From: Aphrophora alni
Taxonomy: Eukaryota > Arthropoda > Insecta > Hemiptera > Aphrophoridae
Direction: 5' to 3'
NCBI GenBank assembly: GCA_963513935.1
Contig: OY740772.1
Location: 100,831,340-100,895,339 of the forward strand
Length of the DNA stretch: 64,000 nt
The translations under genes and the position numbers were made by a program. This document shows positions 9,635 to 20,914 of this stretch, piece by piece (the first letter of the stretch is position 1; every line of letters begins with the position of its first letter). The notes below the pieces were generated by a model. It saw only the letters and a list, made by a program, of their open reading frames with translations, did no database searches and was not told the origin of the DNA.

Positions 9635-9946
9635 TTACGCAACTTTATTAGCATTGCAAGACGTCGGTAGCCTCGCATCGGGTGTTAGCCTCGCGCAGGG
9701 AGCTAATCGAATTGACAACCGCACGCCACCTAACGGAATTGATTCGTGGCACATAGTATAGATACTGGCTATTTCCACTATCCTGAATGTTATCATTGTT
9801 TGGATGATTGTATTGCGCTCTGTACATCTTGATAACATTGTCATATATTGTGTTAAAATTAAATGTAGCTGATTGTTTAATAAGTGAGTGGGTTCACTCT
9901 TAAAAGCTTTGTATATTTTAAGAGGGTCAGCACCTTTTTCGACCAA
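9635..9946 (-). pseudogene. Penelope-like endonuclease C-terminal remnant
   Basis: The first third of this 103-codon minus-strand frame reads LKIYKAFKSEPTHLLNNQL, closely parallel to EYEIYKAFKILN...HRLLNDQLNF at the end of the endonuclease at 2611-3186. The GIY-YIG core itself lies upstream of the open frame and is not recognisable. The rest of the frame, beyond the shared segment, looks like read-through into the 3' untranslated region. Confidence 0.6.
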
Positions 9947-10150
9947 AAAAGGAATTTTTTGTTTTTAATGTTTAAAAAATCTACAGCTCTTCCTCTTTAA
10001 GAAAATATATAACACTATATGTGTTGCATGAATGTTTATAACGTGAAAAATTAGTTAAAGTTACGATGCAGTCATTTGGAGAGGTTTTCGGCCGTCGGCC
10101 ATACCATATATCCTGTGACATTTTAACTCTGAAGCTAAGCTAAGGTTTAG
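9947..10150. other. No recognised feature
   Basis: AT-rich spacer between the PLE remnant and the Mutator-like fragment. Nothing recognised. Confidence 0.5.
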
Positions 10151-10154
10151 GTAT

Positions 10155-10630
10155 TAAGAATACCGAGGAGACGGCGATTCCAAAGGATTTTCCGCTGTAT
10201 TAGAAAACAATCCTTATGGAGAAGACTTCCAAATAACCAAACTTGAATGTGTCGGGCACGTGCAGAAGCGCATGGGAAGCAGGCTGCGAAGGCTGAAGCG
10301 GGACTACAAGAAGACGCGTTTGAGTGATGGCAAAGGACTAGGTGGCAGAGGTCGGCTAACCCAAGAAAAGATGGACAGATTGCAAACTTATTATGGTAAG
10401 GCAATAAGAGAAAATTAAGAGAATGTAGAGGATATGGAGAGGGCTATCTGGGCAACCCTTGACCACCAAATGTCTACAGATGAAAATCCTAAGCATGAAC
10501 GTTGCCCAGATACCTGATATAAATTTGTCAAAGCTCAACTGAATGGAGAGACTTTCATCACAAAAATCCACTACTACAGGCTGTGTGTGAGGTAATTGAA
10601 CCAATCTACAAGGATCTCTCAAAAAAGGAA
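10155..10630 (+). pseudogene. Mutator-like (MULE/Phantom-type) transposase fragment
   Basis: The plus-strand translation begins RGDGDSKGFSAV, continues with LECVGHVQKRMGSRLRRLK, then GLGGRGRLTQEKMDRLQTYY and GKAIREN, and after a stop VEDMERAIWATLDH and ERCPD. A frameshift then gives EVIEPIYKDLS. This order (GDGDSK, C-GHVQKR-G-RLR-LK, GKGRLT, YY--AIR, a W/H segment, CPD, IKP-YKDLS) is a well-known arthropod transposase module of Mutator-like elements. The DGDS aspartate probably belongs to the DDE site. Two or more stops plus the frameshift make it dead. Only the C-terminal half is present; no terminal inverted repeats are recognisable. The minus-strand open frames at 10147-10622 are shadows. 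Confidence 0.8.
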
Positions 10631-10639
10631 ATTTCTACA

Positions 10640-10857
10640 TGGCGTCTCTTTCTACATATATGTAATATATCCATGTTGGATTAGTTTCCAAAAAAGTAAT
10701 TGAATTATAACTTTAAATACCAATAATCCGTGAGCTACGATGTAAAAAGTAAATTATAAATCGAGTTTTAAGTTGATTCAATTATTTGTTACTAAACTAA
10801 AAATGTATTCACGTCCATTTTAACTGACTATGAAATGGTAAAATCATGTAACTCACC
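10640..10857. other. No recognised feature
   Basis: AT-rich spacer, nothing recognised. Confidence 0.5.
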
Positions 10858-11200
10858 ACATGTAGTCTTGAGTTAGATTTCTGTTTCATCTTTAAAATCA
10901 GGTCTCTCTTGACCAACTTTTATTCTTTTCCGAATCTGATGCTATTTCACTATTCGAAAGCAAAGAGTCTTTACTTTATGTTATTACATCCTTTTTTTGT
11001 TTATATAAGGCGATGATGACCGTGAGATTGTTTGCCTTTAAACAACAAAGGAAAAATATTAATATATCTCAGAATAGTTTTAATCAATTAAATTACATAA
11101 TATTTTAAGTGAAAAATACATACGACCTAGACTGGGAATTAAACCTTTTTGGCTTTACGCGCCAATGCTCTTCCTACTGAGCTATCCTTGTCGCTTTCCA
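10858..11200 (-). repeat. tRNA-derived SINE with head (full-length type)
   Basis: On the minus strand the element starts with a tRNA-like head (11192-11125): an A-box region in ggatagctcagtaggaagag and a B-box region in tttaattcccagtctaggtc. The body follows with the ggcaaac...ggtcatcatcgcc hairpin, an A-rich linker, aaaagttggtcaagagagac, and tctaactcaagactacatg. This is the standard plan of a tRNA-derived SINE with internal Pol III promoter boxes. Mutations in the B box (tt for gg) suggest an old copy. Confidence 0.75.
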
Positions 11201-11489
11201 ACAATAGGGCGTACACTTCACATGAATTTGCCTTTGCTGCAATTTTCTAGTTAGTTATCAAATTATTTACCTCCTTACATACGCGTTGAAATCTATATTT
11301 AATCTAACGTTTCAAATATTTCATTACTCAAACATTACGGGTTATTCTCTAAAACCTACCTAAAATTTATTAATTTATCATTAGCGGTATAGAACTTTTC
11401 AACTTGTCTTAAAACAATCTCAAAACCAGACTATACAAAAACCCCTAAGGGAACCTTCATCTCGAAAGCTATACATCGTGGTTTTTAAT

Positions 11490-12440
11490 CAAACAAATTT
11501 ATACCAGCTTAATTCAATTGCAAACCACCTGGAAGAAATACTAAAGTAAAGTTTCACAACCAATTTAAATTGTCAGTTAAACCATTGGAAACGTAGGAAA
11601 ATTTAATGATCTCAACTTGTTCCAGCGTCACTGGACCGAATAGCCAGATTACTGATGCATGGCTTTACCGGAACCAATAACTAAGTTACAACTTTCAGAG
11701 AAACTTTTTAAACATTTCACTGAAACATATAATTGTCTAAAACTTTTTATCTGGAAAAGACGAATCACCATTTAGCTTTGTCTTAGTTGATTTGCACTTT
11801 ATTTTATTAGCCTAAAACTGTCTTGAAAACTAATACAAATAAATTATCAGGATTTGTATCTGTATTCGACTAGTAATTAATACAAATATGTGTCAGACAC
11901 GTTATTCATATTTAAAAACACTCTAAAAGCTACGAAAACACATAAATAAATTAAAAACAAACAAATTTATACAGCTTATTTCAATTGCAAACCACCTGGA
12001 AGAAATACTAAAGTAAAGTTTCACAACCAATTTAAATTGTCAGTTAAACCATTGGAAACGTAGGAAAATTTAATGATCTCAACTTGTTCCAGCGTCACTG
12101 GACCGAATAGCCAGATTACTGATGCATGGCTTTACCGGAACCAATAACTAAGTTACAACTTTCAGAGAAACTTTTTAAACATTTCACTGAAACATATAAT
12201 TGTCTAAAACTTTTTATCTGGAAAAGACGAATCACCATTTAGCTTTGTCTTAGTTGATTTGCACTTTGTTATATTAGCCTAAAACTGTCTTGAAAAATAA
12301 TACAAATAAATTATCAAGATTTGTATCTGTATTCGACTAGTAATTAATACAAATATGTGTCTGACACGTTATTCATATTTAAAAACATTCTACAAGAAAC
12401 AGACACATATAAATAAATTAAAAACAAACAAATTTACACA
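11490..12440. repeat. 467-bp tandem duplication
   Basis: Unit 1 (11490-11956) and unit 2 (11957-12423) are nearly identical and head to tail; for example caaaccacctggaagaaata occurs at 11521 and 11988. Differences are few (aattc/atttc, caggatt/caagatt, agctacg/agaaaca). The start of a third unit follows at 12424. A diverged 225-bp piece of the same unit is at 13441-13665. The unit has no recognised coding content. Confidence 0.9.
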
Positions 12441-12454
12441 TTAAACAAGTACCA

Positions 12455-13264
12455 AGATGATAGTTACCCAGCCCTATCATAGAATGTAATACAAGCAGAT
12501 CTTCTAAATGTAACGCACAAAAGTTGTTTGTTTGTTTTTAGATCTTGTAAGAAATATTAAATTGTATTGATAGAGCAAGTGGTCTTATCCAGTAGGGTAG
12601 TTTGTTTAAACAAGTTTTCTGAAGTTCTTGACTTCGGCTATAAGCGATGGATGTGTGCATATTAAAAGCTCTTCACTCGCTTCGCTTGTGTCAGAGTCTC
12701 GAAGATATAAAGACGTGAAGGAGCCTCCAATATCAAAAATGTCACAATTTGTTAAGATGTATTCTAGAGATTAAAATGAATAATTTGGTTTAATTCAATC
12801 CGTCCATTAAACTTCGAGATATTAAAAAAACTATTTTTGGTAAATTAATAGTTATAAACAATATGTTTCTGACATTTGTCAAACTACGGAATGAAACTGT
12901 ATCTAGCTCCACAAATGAAAAAAACAAAACAAAAACAAATTGAATGTCGTGATCAATCTGTTAGGATTTTAATTTTACCCCACTATAATATTGGCTGTGT
13001 TACGAATAATAATACTGATGGTTTCTGAACCAAGTTCTGATGATATGGACACATTTAAAAGTATTTAAAAATTATCTTTTTTATCCAATAGAAAAATCAC
13101 ACTTCTCAATTGTTCCATTAACTTCAAAATCACTACGACTCGACCACTTCACTGTTAATCCCAGTTAAACTACACGAACTTCTTAAAATTCTCGTACGAG
13201 ACGTGGGTGGTGGAGACTCATCATCGGATATCATTTCTGTCACAACTCGCTACCCATGAGTTAT
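12455..13264. other. Mixed repeat fragments, no gene
   Basis: Carries a cccagccctatcatagaatg motif shared, inverted, with 38020-38045, and a segment at 12640-12730 (tcttcactcgcttcgcttgt) that is the reverse complement of the R1-associated 'cgagcgaagcgagtg' motif at 37795. Nothing coding is seen. Confidence 0.45.
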
Positions 13265-13440
13265 TGACTTGATCCCGCTGGATCCATTAACTATACAAAT
13301 ACTTATTTTTTGACGATTTTTTGGTTTTACCAATATCTCACGAACCGTCACTTCTGAAGAGATACTGACCAATACGTTTTTTGGGGGGTCCTTAGAGGTT
13401 ACGCTATAGCAAAATTTTATCAAAATCGTCAGAGCCTAGA
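13265..13440 (+). repeat. Dispersed repeat R2, copy 1
   Basis: Contains tatctcacgaaccgtc, gagatactgacc, ccttagaggttacgctatag and attttatcaaaatcgtcaga, the ordered motifs of R2 seen again at 15885, 24655, 42955, 45425 and 51410. Confidence 0.6.
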
Positions 13441-13665
13441 CGAATATAATTGAACTTTGTCTTGGTTGATTTACATCTCAATGGTTCATAATATTAACCT
13501 AAAACTCTCTTGAAAAATAATACAAATCAAATTATTATTTGTATTTATATTCGTCTAGTAAACAATATGCGACAGACGCGTCACTAATATTTAGAAATAT
13601 TACAAAAGATACAGAGAGCGACATAGATAAATAAACGTTTTAAAAAAAAATTTACACATTACAAT
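13441..13665 (+). repeat. Diverged partial copy of the 467-bp unit
   Basis: gaactttgtcttggttgatt, taacctaaaactctcttgaa and tatattcgtctagtaa match the second half of the units at 11490-12423 in the same order. Confidence 0.65.
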
Positions 13666-13832
13666 ACAAAAGAGGGGACACACAGGTTGGAGATTACCAA
13701 CGTGGGTTGCGTCCCGATAACAACTAACAACATTTTTATTTTACGGTCTGTACTTCAAAAGACTTATGAGTACAATGTGAATCTTAATTGTCTATTTATA
13801 GATGTTTTCTTTATACAGCAAAAAAAACCTTT

Positions 13833-14075
13833 ATAAAAAAGGAAGATAAGAACATTAAATAAAATCGCAGTCCTTGAATTACTTTTAATAGCGTCAGGGT
13901 CAGAAAAAAAAAGAGTTGGTCATGAGAGACCTGATGCGAAAATAAAAGAGTTGGTCATGAGAGACCTGATGCGAAAATAAAAGAGTAGGTCATGAGAGAC
14001 CTGATGCGAAAGAGATGGATCTAACCCAAGACTTCGTAAAAAAGGTGTAAATCAAGATAGTGTTTGCCGTGCCGA
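13833..14075 (+). repeat. SINE body with internal 35-bp triplication
   Basis: Plus-strand SINE body: ggaagataagaacattaaat, atagcgtcagggtcag, then gttggtcatgagagacctga repeated three times at 13911, 13946 and 13981 with a 35-bp period, then ggatctaacccaagacttcg and gtgtaaatcaagat. The triplication is unique among the copies in this window. Confidence 0.7.
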
Positions 14076-14079
14076 AGTT

Positions 14080-15005
14080 ACTGAGTTAAGGACTGAAGCC
14101 TATTTGAGGAGCGTGATAGTAAACAGCTGACCGGGACTTTTTCTGTAGCTATGTTGAGCAGACCACGCTAGTCAAACAGGAGAGGTATTCCGACCTTCCA
14201 GTCGTGTTGTCAAGTACAATCTTATTGTATTATCGGTTTAAATAGTTAATGTCCAAATTAACCATGGCTGATTTATTAACTGGAGTCATACCAGCACTGT
14301 GGTGAATGTAAACAATTCAAAACGCTGAAACCCCTACCACAAGTTTGCGCAAGTTTTCCGGAGGCCCAATCCCGAAGTAAGACGCGTTAATTTATTATTT
14401 AAAACGAGACGAGTTTGAGAATAAGTTTCGCCCAAGGTCAGCTTCGTTCTTAATTAGTGTTAGTGTTTAATTAGTAAATAACTTTAATTCGATAAATAAC
14501 ATTAATTAAATTAATCTCTACAAAGCTGGATACCCGATGGTGCATGGGCAGACCTGGGGTGATGATTTTGCCCGAAAACGAAGTTGGCAAAATCCAAAAT
14601 GTAGAGTCTAAGCGAGGCAAGCCAATCAGACTAACCATAATCAGGTTAGCCAATTGTTACAGGTCTTTCGAGATTGGGTAATCCAAATAACTAGTTTAAT
14701 TTGATACTCCACACATATTTCCCAAAATAAATTTTGTTAACAAGATAGTTTTACCCCTAAACTAACCCCTAGGTTTTTTTTTAACCGAAAAGATTTTCCT
14801 ATATGTGAAGCAATAAAAAGAATATAAATACAAAGTTTGAAATATAAGATGTTTGTGTAGACTGGTTGCGACTTACAGACAGACTGACGGACGGACACAC
14901 GCGGGAAATTATAAAGATCCTTGGTTTTACGTACGGACCCTAGAAACGGTTTAAAATTCGTCTTTGTGACATTTTCAGTTTGATTTTTTGAATTTCAGTG
15001 TTCTA
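14080..15005. other. No recognised feature
   Basis: Moderately GC-richer patches at 14080-14220 and 14520-14640, but no domain, terminal repeat or splice pair that I can support. Confidence 0.45.
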
Positions 15006-15009
15006 TATA

Positions 15010-15235
15010 AACACACAGATTGAGGAGGCCGAGTCATGTTCAAGGTATGGAGGTTAATAGGTCAGCAAACTGAGAGGTTAATGGGAATCCGGGGAAAAGA
15101 AGAAGGGGCAAACCAAGGAAGAGATGGGTAGAGGACCTGAGACAACTGGGAGTACGGCTGTGGCGCAGTCGAGAGAGTAGAGAAAGGCAGTGTTGGAGAT
15201 CAGGGCGCTATAAGATGACCGTAGTGACCGAGGAT
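15010..15235 (+). pseudogene. LINE ORF2 C-terminal fragment
   Basis: The plus-strand translation runs HRLRRPSHVQGMEVN, a stop, then GKRRRGKPRKRWVEDLRQLG followed by VRLWR and SRESRERQCW. The GH-V-RM motif, the basic RRGKPRKRW stretch, DLRQLGVR-W and a following R/W-rich segment are the hallmark of the last 80 residues of insect non-LTR retrotransposon polymerases. The stop, and the loss of the expected EEA terminal segment, show decay. GC content is above the surroundings, as expected for a transposon coding remnant. The clade is not determined. Confidence 0.65.
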
Positions 15236-15239
15236 GGTG

Positions 15240-15884
15240 GTATGACCACACTATAATCCCCTAAACACAATTTCATGTACGTATCTTTTTTTTGTGGTCA
15301 CTATATTGCTTAAGGACGGTATAGGTTGAAATCATTTTTTCGGTTATCTGAGAATGAAACCTAAATCAATAAATAAATAGAAATTGAACTGCTTAACTTA
15401 GTCTATACAGTACTTCATGCACTGAGTAACATTTTATAAACAATAACGTTTAAATAAAATAGGAACTAATACCAAAGCGTGTCCCGAAACGAACTCCATA
15501 ATTTAATTTAAAGCAAGTTTCACCCAAGCTCTCATAAAACCGCAATCCATTAGTTTGCAACTTGTTCTGAAAACTAGCTTACATTGCAATATTTCATCCC
15601 TTGCTCTGAATATAAACACTGCAAAAAAGGGTTGCAGCGAACATATGCATAGCAACCAGTAAACCGCTAAACAAATTACAAGTGTACATGTGAGCTATTT
15701 ATCTTGGTAGGGGTGTTTATCACACAATTTATTCTAATTTAGCTGCAAGGGAGGGTAGTCTATAGTGTTGAGCTTCATTTTATCATTATTATATACATAG
15801 CTTTTACGTACAGAAAAGCTTTAATGTAAAATAAGACGTGTGTATTGAAGACAAAATATTAAAAATCGATCCTCAGTTGACATA
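15240..15884. other. No recognised feature
   Basis: AT-rich. A 'gagctatttatcttggtagg' segment at 15692 is repeated at 24258, so part of it is dispersed repeat. Nothing coding. Confidence 0.45.
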
Positions 15885-16640
15885 TCTACGTTGACGATTA
15901 TTTGGGGGGGGGGGGTTACCGATAACTCACGACCGGCATTTTTGGAGAGATGGGGATCAACGTTTTATAAGTGCCCTTAGAGGCTACACTTGATCAAAGT
16001 TTGAGAGCAAAATTGTTGGAGCCGATTTTGAGAAACTTGTAATTTTGTATTTGTTTCTTAAGGTGTTTTTTTGTTTGCTCACAAACTTTGTTTGGGTAAT
16101 TGAGCAAAATTTGATCAAAATAGTTTGAACCTATTTTTGATAAACTGCTCACTTTATGTTTTTGTATTATTATGCCAGTTACCCCTAAATATTTAGTTAT
16201 GAAATAATGTGGACGAAAATTATCCAAAGACGTAGCCAAAATATGTTCACTCCATTTTATTTATTTATTTATTTTCACTTGTGATTGTGCATACTGGTTT
16301 ATTGCGTCAATCTGGACATTTCCCAAAAGGGCGATTTAGACAAATTTTGTTTTTTTATCACTACTTCATGCACGATCTCTCCTCAACCCCCATCACCCCC
16401 CATCAACCCAATAACTCACGAATCAAGTTTTTTTTTTGAAATTCCAAGCAATATCTTTTGTTTGTGCTCTTAGAGCCACCACGAACAAAATGTGATCAAA
16501 ATCGATATAGCATATTTTGAGAAACATTTATTTTTGTGTTTTTTCTTAACTAAACTTCAGTTATGAAATAATCAAAAAAATATTTCAAAATATACACATA
16601 TATCAAATTTGATTAAAATCGCTCCACGAGCGTTCAGATT
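15885..16640 (+). repeat. Dispersed repeat R2, multi-unit copy
   Basis: Three loosely tandem units carry 'gataactcacgaccggcatt', 'tttttggagagatgggg', 'gtgcccttagaggctacact' and 'atcaaaatcg...gccgattttgagaaa', at about 15920, 16085 and 16400. A G homopolymer sits at 15903-15915. The frequent 'gattttgagaaa' motif makes short frames that are not genes. Confidence 0.6.
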
Positions 16641-16649
16641 GTATATTTT

Positions 16650-17270
16650 GTTAAATAACTTTATAAATACTGATGATACGTGGAAAAAGTAATAACTACT
16701 TGAAACGTTATGAAATTCTACACAAAAATATGTTTAATTTAATATTTTGTTTCAGGGAAACGTTAATAAAAAGCGTTAATAACATAACTGCAACTTTAGG
16801 TATTTCAATGAATATCGAATTCAGAAAGGTGTACAAAAATAGGCATAATTCTAAGAAAAAATTTCAGACTGGTAAAAATAATAAATGAGTCAACGTGTGC
16901 TTAGCCACACAACTTAGGATCTGGAGGGATATAGGGACTGTTATTTTTATAAAAGTCTTTTAACCGGTCTAGCGCCAACAAATTAATTTCTCCGTCAAAC
17001 AAACATACACATTCGTAATTACAATAACTTCTAGTTTTATTTAATATTCTACACATAATATTTAGCAAAATAAAATTTTCAAACCTATTGTTTGGACTAA
17101 AAAGTAGGAATTGTCAAAAGACTTTAATATTCAAAACGGAAAATTCTAAAGAAAGTACTATTTTACAACTCCAAGTTGTTAATACTAAATTACGCTTTCC
17201 CCAGAGATACATTTTGTCTGTACCTTTACGTTCACTTTAGCGACTACTAGCTTGGCAATTCCAAGATATC
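16650..17270. other. No recognised feature
   Basis: AT-rich sequence; the 71-codon frame at 16673-16888 is lysine/asparagine-rich with no domain. Nothing supported. Confidence 0.45.
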
Positions 17271-17274
17271 CCAC

Positions 17275-17604
17275 CTGTATCTACACCTTCTTTAATGTAG
17301 TCTTGGGTTAGATTTCTGTTTCATCTTTCCAATCAGGTCTCTCTTGACCAACTTTTATTCTTTGCTGATACTTCAGTATTCGAAAGCAAAGAGTCTTTTT
17401 TTATCTTCTTTATTTATAAGGCGATGATGACTGAGAGGTTTTTCACCTTTAAACAAGGGAAATTTTTTCAATATATCTCCGAATAGTTTTAAGCAATTAA
17501 CTTACATAATATTTCAAATGAAAAATATACGACCTAGACTGGGAATTGAACCCAGGACCTTTAACTTTCCCCGTCAATGCTCTACTAACTGAGTTATCCT
17601 TGTC
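17275..17604 (-). repeat. tRNA-derived SINE with head, best-preserved copy
   Basis: The minus strand starts with the tRNA-like head at 17604-17533: ggataactcagttagtagag (A-box region), then aaaggtcctgggttcaattc ending in cccagtctagg (B-box region with intact GGTTCAATTC). The body and 3' domain follow in family order down to gtgtagatacaggtgggat. Intact Pol III boxes make this the best reference copy in the window. Confidence 0.8.
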
Positions 17605-17805
17605 GCTTTCCAACAAAGAGCGTACACTTTTCACTTGAAATTTTCACCTTTGCTGCAATTTTCTAGTTATCAAATTAATTACCTTTTTACAAACGACATT
17701 GAAATTATTATTTATCTAACTTGCATGCATTTATCTTAACGATTATACGTATTTTTATACCAGCTGTTAATACTAATTAAATAATATTTTGAATGAAAAA
17801 TATAC

Positions 17806-17872
17806 GGCCTAGACTGGGAATTGAACCCAGGAACTTTGGCTTTGCCCGTCAATTCTCTACCAACAAGCTGGT
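17806..17872 (-). repeat. SINE tRNA-like head only
   Basis: A second head, 67 bp, with gttcaattcccagtctaggc (B-box region) on the minus strand; the A-box end is truncated at ttggtagagaattgac. It lies 200 bp from the full copy, and the body is missing. Confidence 0.65.
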
Positions 17873-18254
17873 ATAATAAAACGTATATACGTTAAAATTA
17901 ATTAAATTACCCTTACTTCAGATCAACATTGGTTTATGCCTTATTATTCTCGCAAGTATTATAAAACTTTATGACTTGCCACACTGTATAAGTTTGTTTA
18001 AAAACGTAAACAGTATTCACTGGCCTTATCTCATGCATTTCTAATGCACATGTTGAGCATTGAGTTCCCGTCAGACACATATCAAAGATGGAAAATAACA
18101 TTTGCCTAAACTTTTACAAGATCAAGAATATTACATATGAAATAAGAATACATACAATATATTAATATACAAAGTACGTCAATTCTGATGACTTTAACAA
18201 ACGATAAATAATAATTGGAGAACCCACTGGTCAAGTGGAACCATATTTAATATA

Positions 18255-19224
18255 CAGGGCGATTCAATATTTCAGAAGCTGATTTTAGAGATAAAAATAA
18301 GAAAAAAGTTTATATAAACATATATCCGAACGCTTAGTTTTCCCTCTGTAAGCCATTTTGAATTTTTACAGGGAAAAATCGTATCTTTGAAATCAGACAA
18401 GATTTTGAGTGGAGATTTGGTATAGGCGTTATTTAAACCATTTACCAGTATATACCAGAAAAACAATATTGTCATATATTTTCAAAATTGCGAACGTTAA
18501 AAAATGTTTAATGTAAAATATCTCCAAAATTTTAACATTACAAATATTTACAAGAATTATATTTTCCTCTTAATGAAAATCAAAATGTTTTTTTTTTTAG
18601 TTTTCTATAGGTCAAAGAATAACAGAGTTATTAGCGAGAAGAAAACAATAAGCTATTAAAATACCAGTCGCCATTTTAAAACTGTAAAGGAAAACATTTT
18701 TATTTTTGTAAATTTCTGGGCAGTGGATTATAATATTACTACCACAACAATTATAATAATTCCATAATATTTTAATTTATGCTGTTTTGGGTATCAAATA
18801 CCAAGAAATTATGTATTATTATTTTTTTTTTCCGAAAAATCGATTACCCTTTGACCTACAGAAAAAATATAAAAGCATTTGGTTTTTCGTTAAAAGCGGA
18901 AAATCTTTTGTTTCTTTTAATTACTTTGTAATGTTAATGGTTTTAGAGATATTAAACATTTTATACACCCGCCATTTTGAAACTATACAAAATAAAGTCT
19001 CAGTTTTCTGATGTACCAGTAAAAGCTTACATAAATCATGAGTTCACCAAATATTCACTCAATATTTTATCTAATTCCAAAGATATAATGTTATTTTGTA
19101 AAACACAAAATGGCCGACAGACTAAAACGAAGTGTTTCCGGATCCACGTTTATACACACTTTTTCTAATTTTTAACTCTAAAATCAGCTCCCGAAATATT
19201 GCCGTGCAATTTTGAAACACCCTG
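18255..19224. mobile_element. TA-flanked MITE with long inverted arms
   Basis: The left end TA|CAGGGCGATTCAATATTTC and right end (reverse complement) TA|CAGGGTGTTTCAAAATTG are inverted. The arms continue with gctgattttagag, a run of A-rich sequence, tttatataaac...ccgaa and a 'gccattttg' segment for about 130 bp. The TA duplication is 18253-18254 and 19225-19226. The interior is AT-rich, without a transposase. TA targets and CAGGG ends fit a Tc1/mariner-type MITE; that class call is inference. Confidence 0.6.
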
Positions 19225-19229
19225 TATAA

Positions 19230-20685
19230 ACCTATTTCTCCACTTAAAAGAGATCCCTTTTTTTTATACCTCTGAAATTTAAAAGTGGTATAAACATCTA
19301 TTTATTATAGATGTTTAATAATAAACATCTATAATTTTAAACATCTATTTCGTTTATTCCATATAAAATTTAAATAACACGTTAAGAAAAACTAATATTA
19401 GGTCTACCACTACAAAATATACAAGGTGATTCTTTAATCTTTATCACTATTGGAATTATTATCACTTTTAAACTATAGTTCTGAAGAAAACCTTTAAATG
19501 GGGAACAGTTGTGACTTTTTAAAATCTGTTTTTCAAACTGTTAAAAGTGACCCATTTTCCAACATGGCTGCCAACTATTTAATTTCTTAAGGGGCCATTT
19601 TTTACGTGTTTTCGGATTACGTATCAAATTTTAAGACTTAAAAAAAAAATCAACATCTTGATCCTTCCCAATAGGATCGTCTGAAGACTAATGTCTCTAT
19701 TACATCACTTAATTTTTCAAATTACAAAACAGAATTTAAGTTTTATGAAAACTAATAACGGTCTCAGATTTGAAATTTTTCATCGATTAATAGTTTACGA
19801 TATGAGAAAAGTGTCCACAATCTGTATACTTTAGAATCAGCTTTAGAAAGAAATATTTACATTTTGAATAGGTCCATTCTTTGCTATTTACTATAGTTTT
19901 AAAATGGAAAAAAAAAATTAAATCAAATACATAAACAGATGCCATTTTATAAAAAAAAAGTGTAGATTCAGCTAGGGTACCTCGGTATTGCCAAGGCCGT
20001 AGCCCAGGAGCAGTTTTTAACATCAAAGAATATATAGCGAGATGCAAATAATTTCAACCTGAGATGATAAATAAAAGATTTAAGATTTTTCTAAGACCAG
20101 ACGACTTAGGGTCCGTAGGCATATAGGAAAACAATTCACGCATTATATTGTCAATTGAGAGAGTAGAGAATAGCATGTGATCAAGCAATAAGTACGTTAA
20201 GCATAGGTGATTTGAAAGGAAATTGACTGATCACGCACTTCTCTCCAATAGCATGTGTGGCTAGAATAGAATCTTCAGGTACTTCCAAACCCCATTTAAT
20301 ACATAAGATCCGTTTATGTCAGCCATATTGTGGACGTTAAGAAATAAATGGTACACTAACACGATACAAACTGTATCAGAGATAGAGATACTAGTCATTG
20401 TTATTGTTATGGGACACACATACAGGGTCAATTTAAAGTCACCCCCCCCCCCCACTCGACGTTTTCCGACTATCAATGTTGTATCGATTTCTGACCAAAT
20501 ACATTTTACACTGGTGTTTTTGTGAACGGTAAAAGCTCGGTCTTTGGATGTGCCAAAAGAAATAATACTGGAAACTTGATTGTACGATATTTTAATTATT
20601 AAAATGTTAATATATACACGTGCATAATAATGAAATCTGCATAATTAATTTTAGTAGGCCTACAGTCTTCTGCCAATCTTAGCAT
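19230..20685. other. Repeat-like AT-rich sequence, no gene
   Basis: Segments such as 'ccattttccaacatggctgcc' (19549) resemble the gccattttg parts of the MITE family. A C homopolymer with 'acatacagggtcaatttaaa' at 20420-20455 looks like another element end. Nothing coding recognised. Confidence 0.4.
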
Positions 20686-20689
20686 TGTC

Positions 20690-20745
20690 TTATTATTTAT
20701 ATTTATCGACGCGTTTCGGACTTCCTCTATCTTCAAAACATAATG
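20690..20745 (-). other. PLE-type tail remnant
   Basis: The minus strand reads TTTTGAAGATAGAGGAAGTCC followed by GAAACGCGTCGATAAA. The GAAGA and GAAACGCGTC motifs and their spacing match the PLE tails at 1992 and 3334. The intervening stem is poor (GGA/UCC), so any ribozyme would be dead. Confidence 0.4.
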
Positions 20746-20914
20746 AAAATTTTAAACTAAAGCTGAATGGAGAAAATATTAACGACCAAACGTATAACCA
20801 ACTAAGAGTAATATTTTATAACCTAAAAATGCAAAAGAAAATAAATAAATTTGTAAATTCACCTAAGCAAATAACACAGTAGCCTGGTGGTAGGGGGCGT
20901 GGCAAAGCTATATA

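Larger units (their letters stand above)
8905..9946 (-). mobile_element. Decayed Penelope-like element, 3' part, with nested insertion
   Basis: Runs on the minus strand from the endonuclease C-terminus (9946-9635) to a diverged tail (9000-8905). The tail has TTGAGGA, a GCGA-UUUA-UCGU stem, GAAATGCGTTT, then aagcgtaatttttgtgagat, which aligns position by position with the tail at 9147-9289. The 143-bp copy at 9147-9289 is inserted in the 3' untranslated part. Confidence 0.6.

Noticed and set aside
10147..10622. Two minus-strand frames
   Set aside because: Antisense of the Mutator-like transposase fragment.
17533..17604. Possible true tRNA gene on the minus strand
   Set aside because: A and B boxes are present but the sequence continues into the SINE body; no acceptor stem pairing at the expected 3' end.
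20685..20882. 65-codon plus-strand frame
   Set aside because: Starts inside the antisense of a PLE-type tail and is lysine/asparagine-rich beyond it; no domain.
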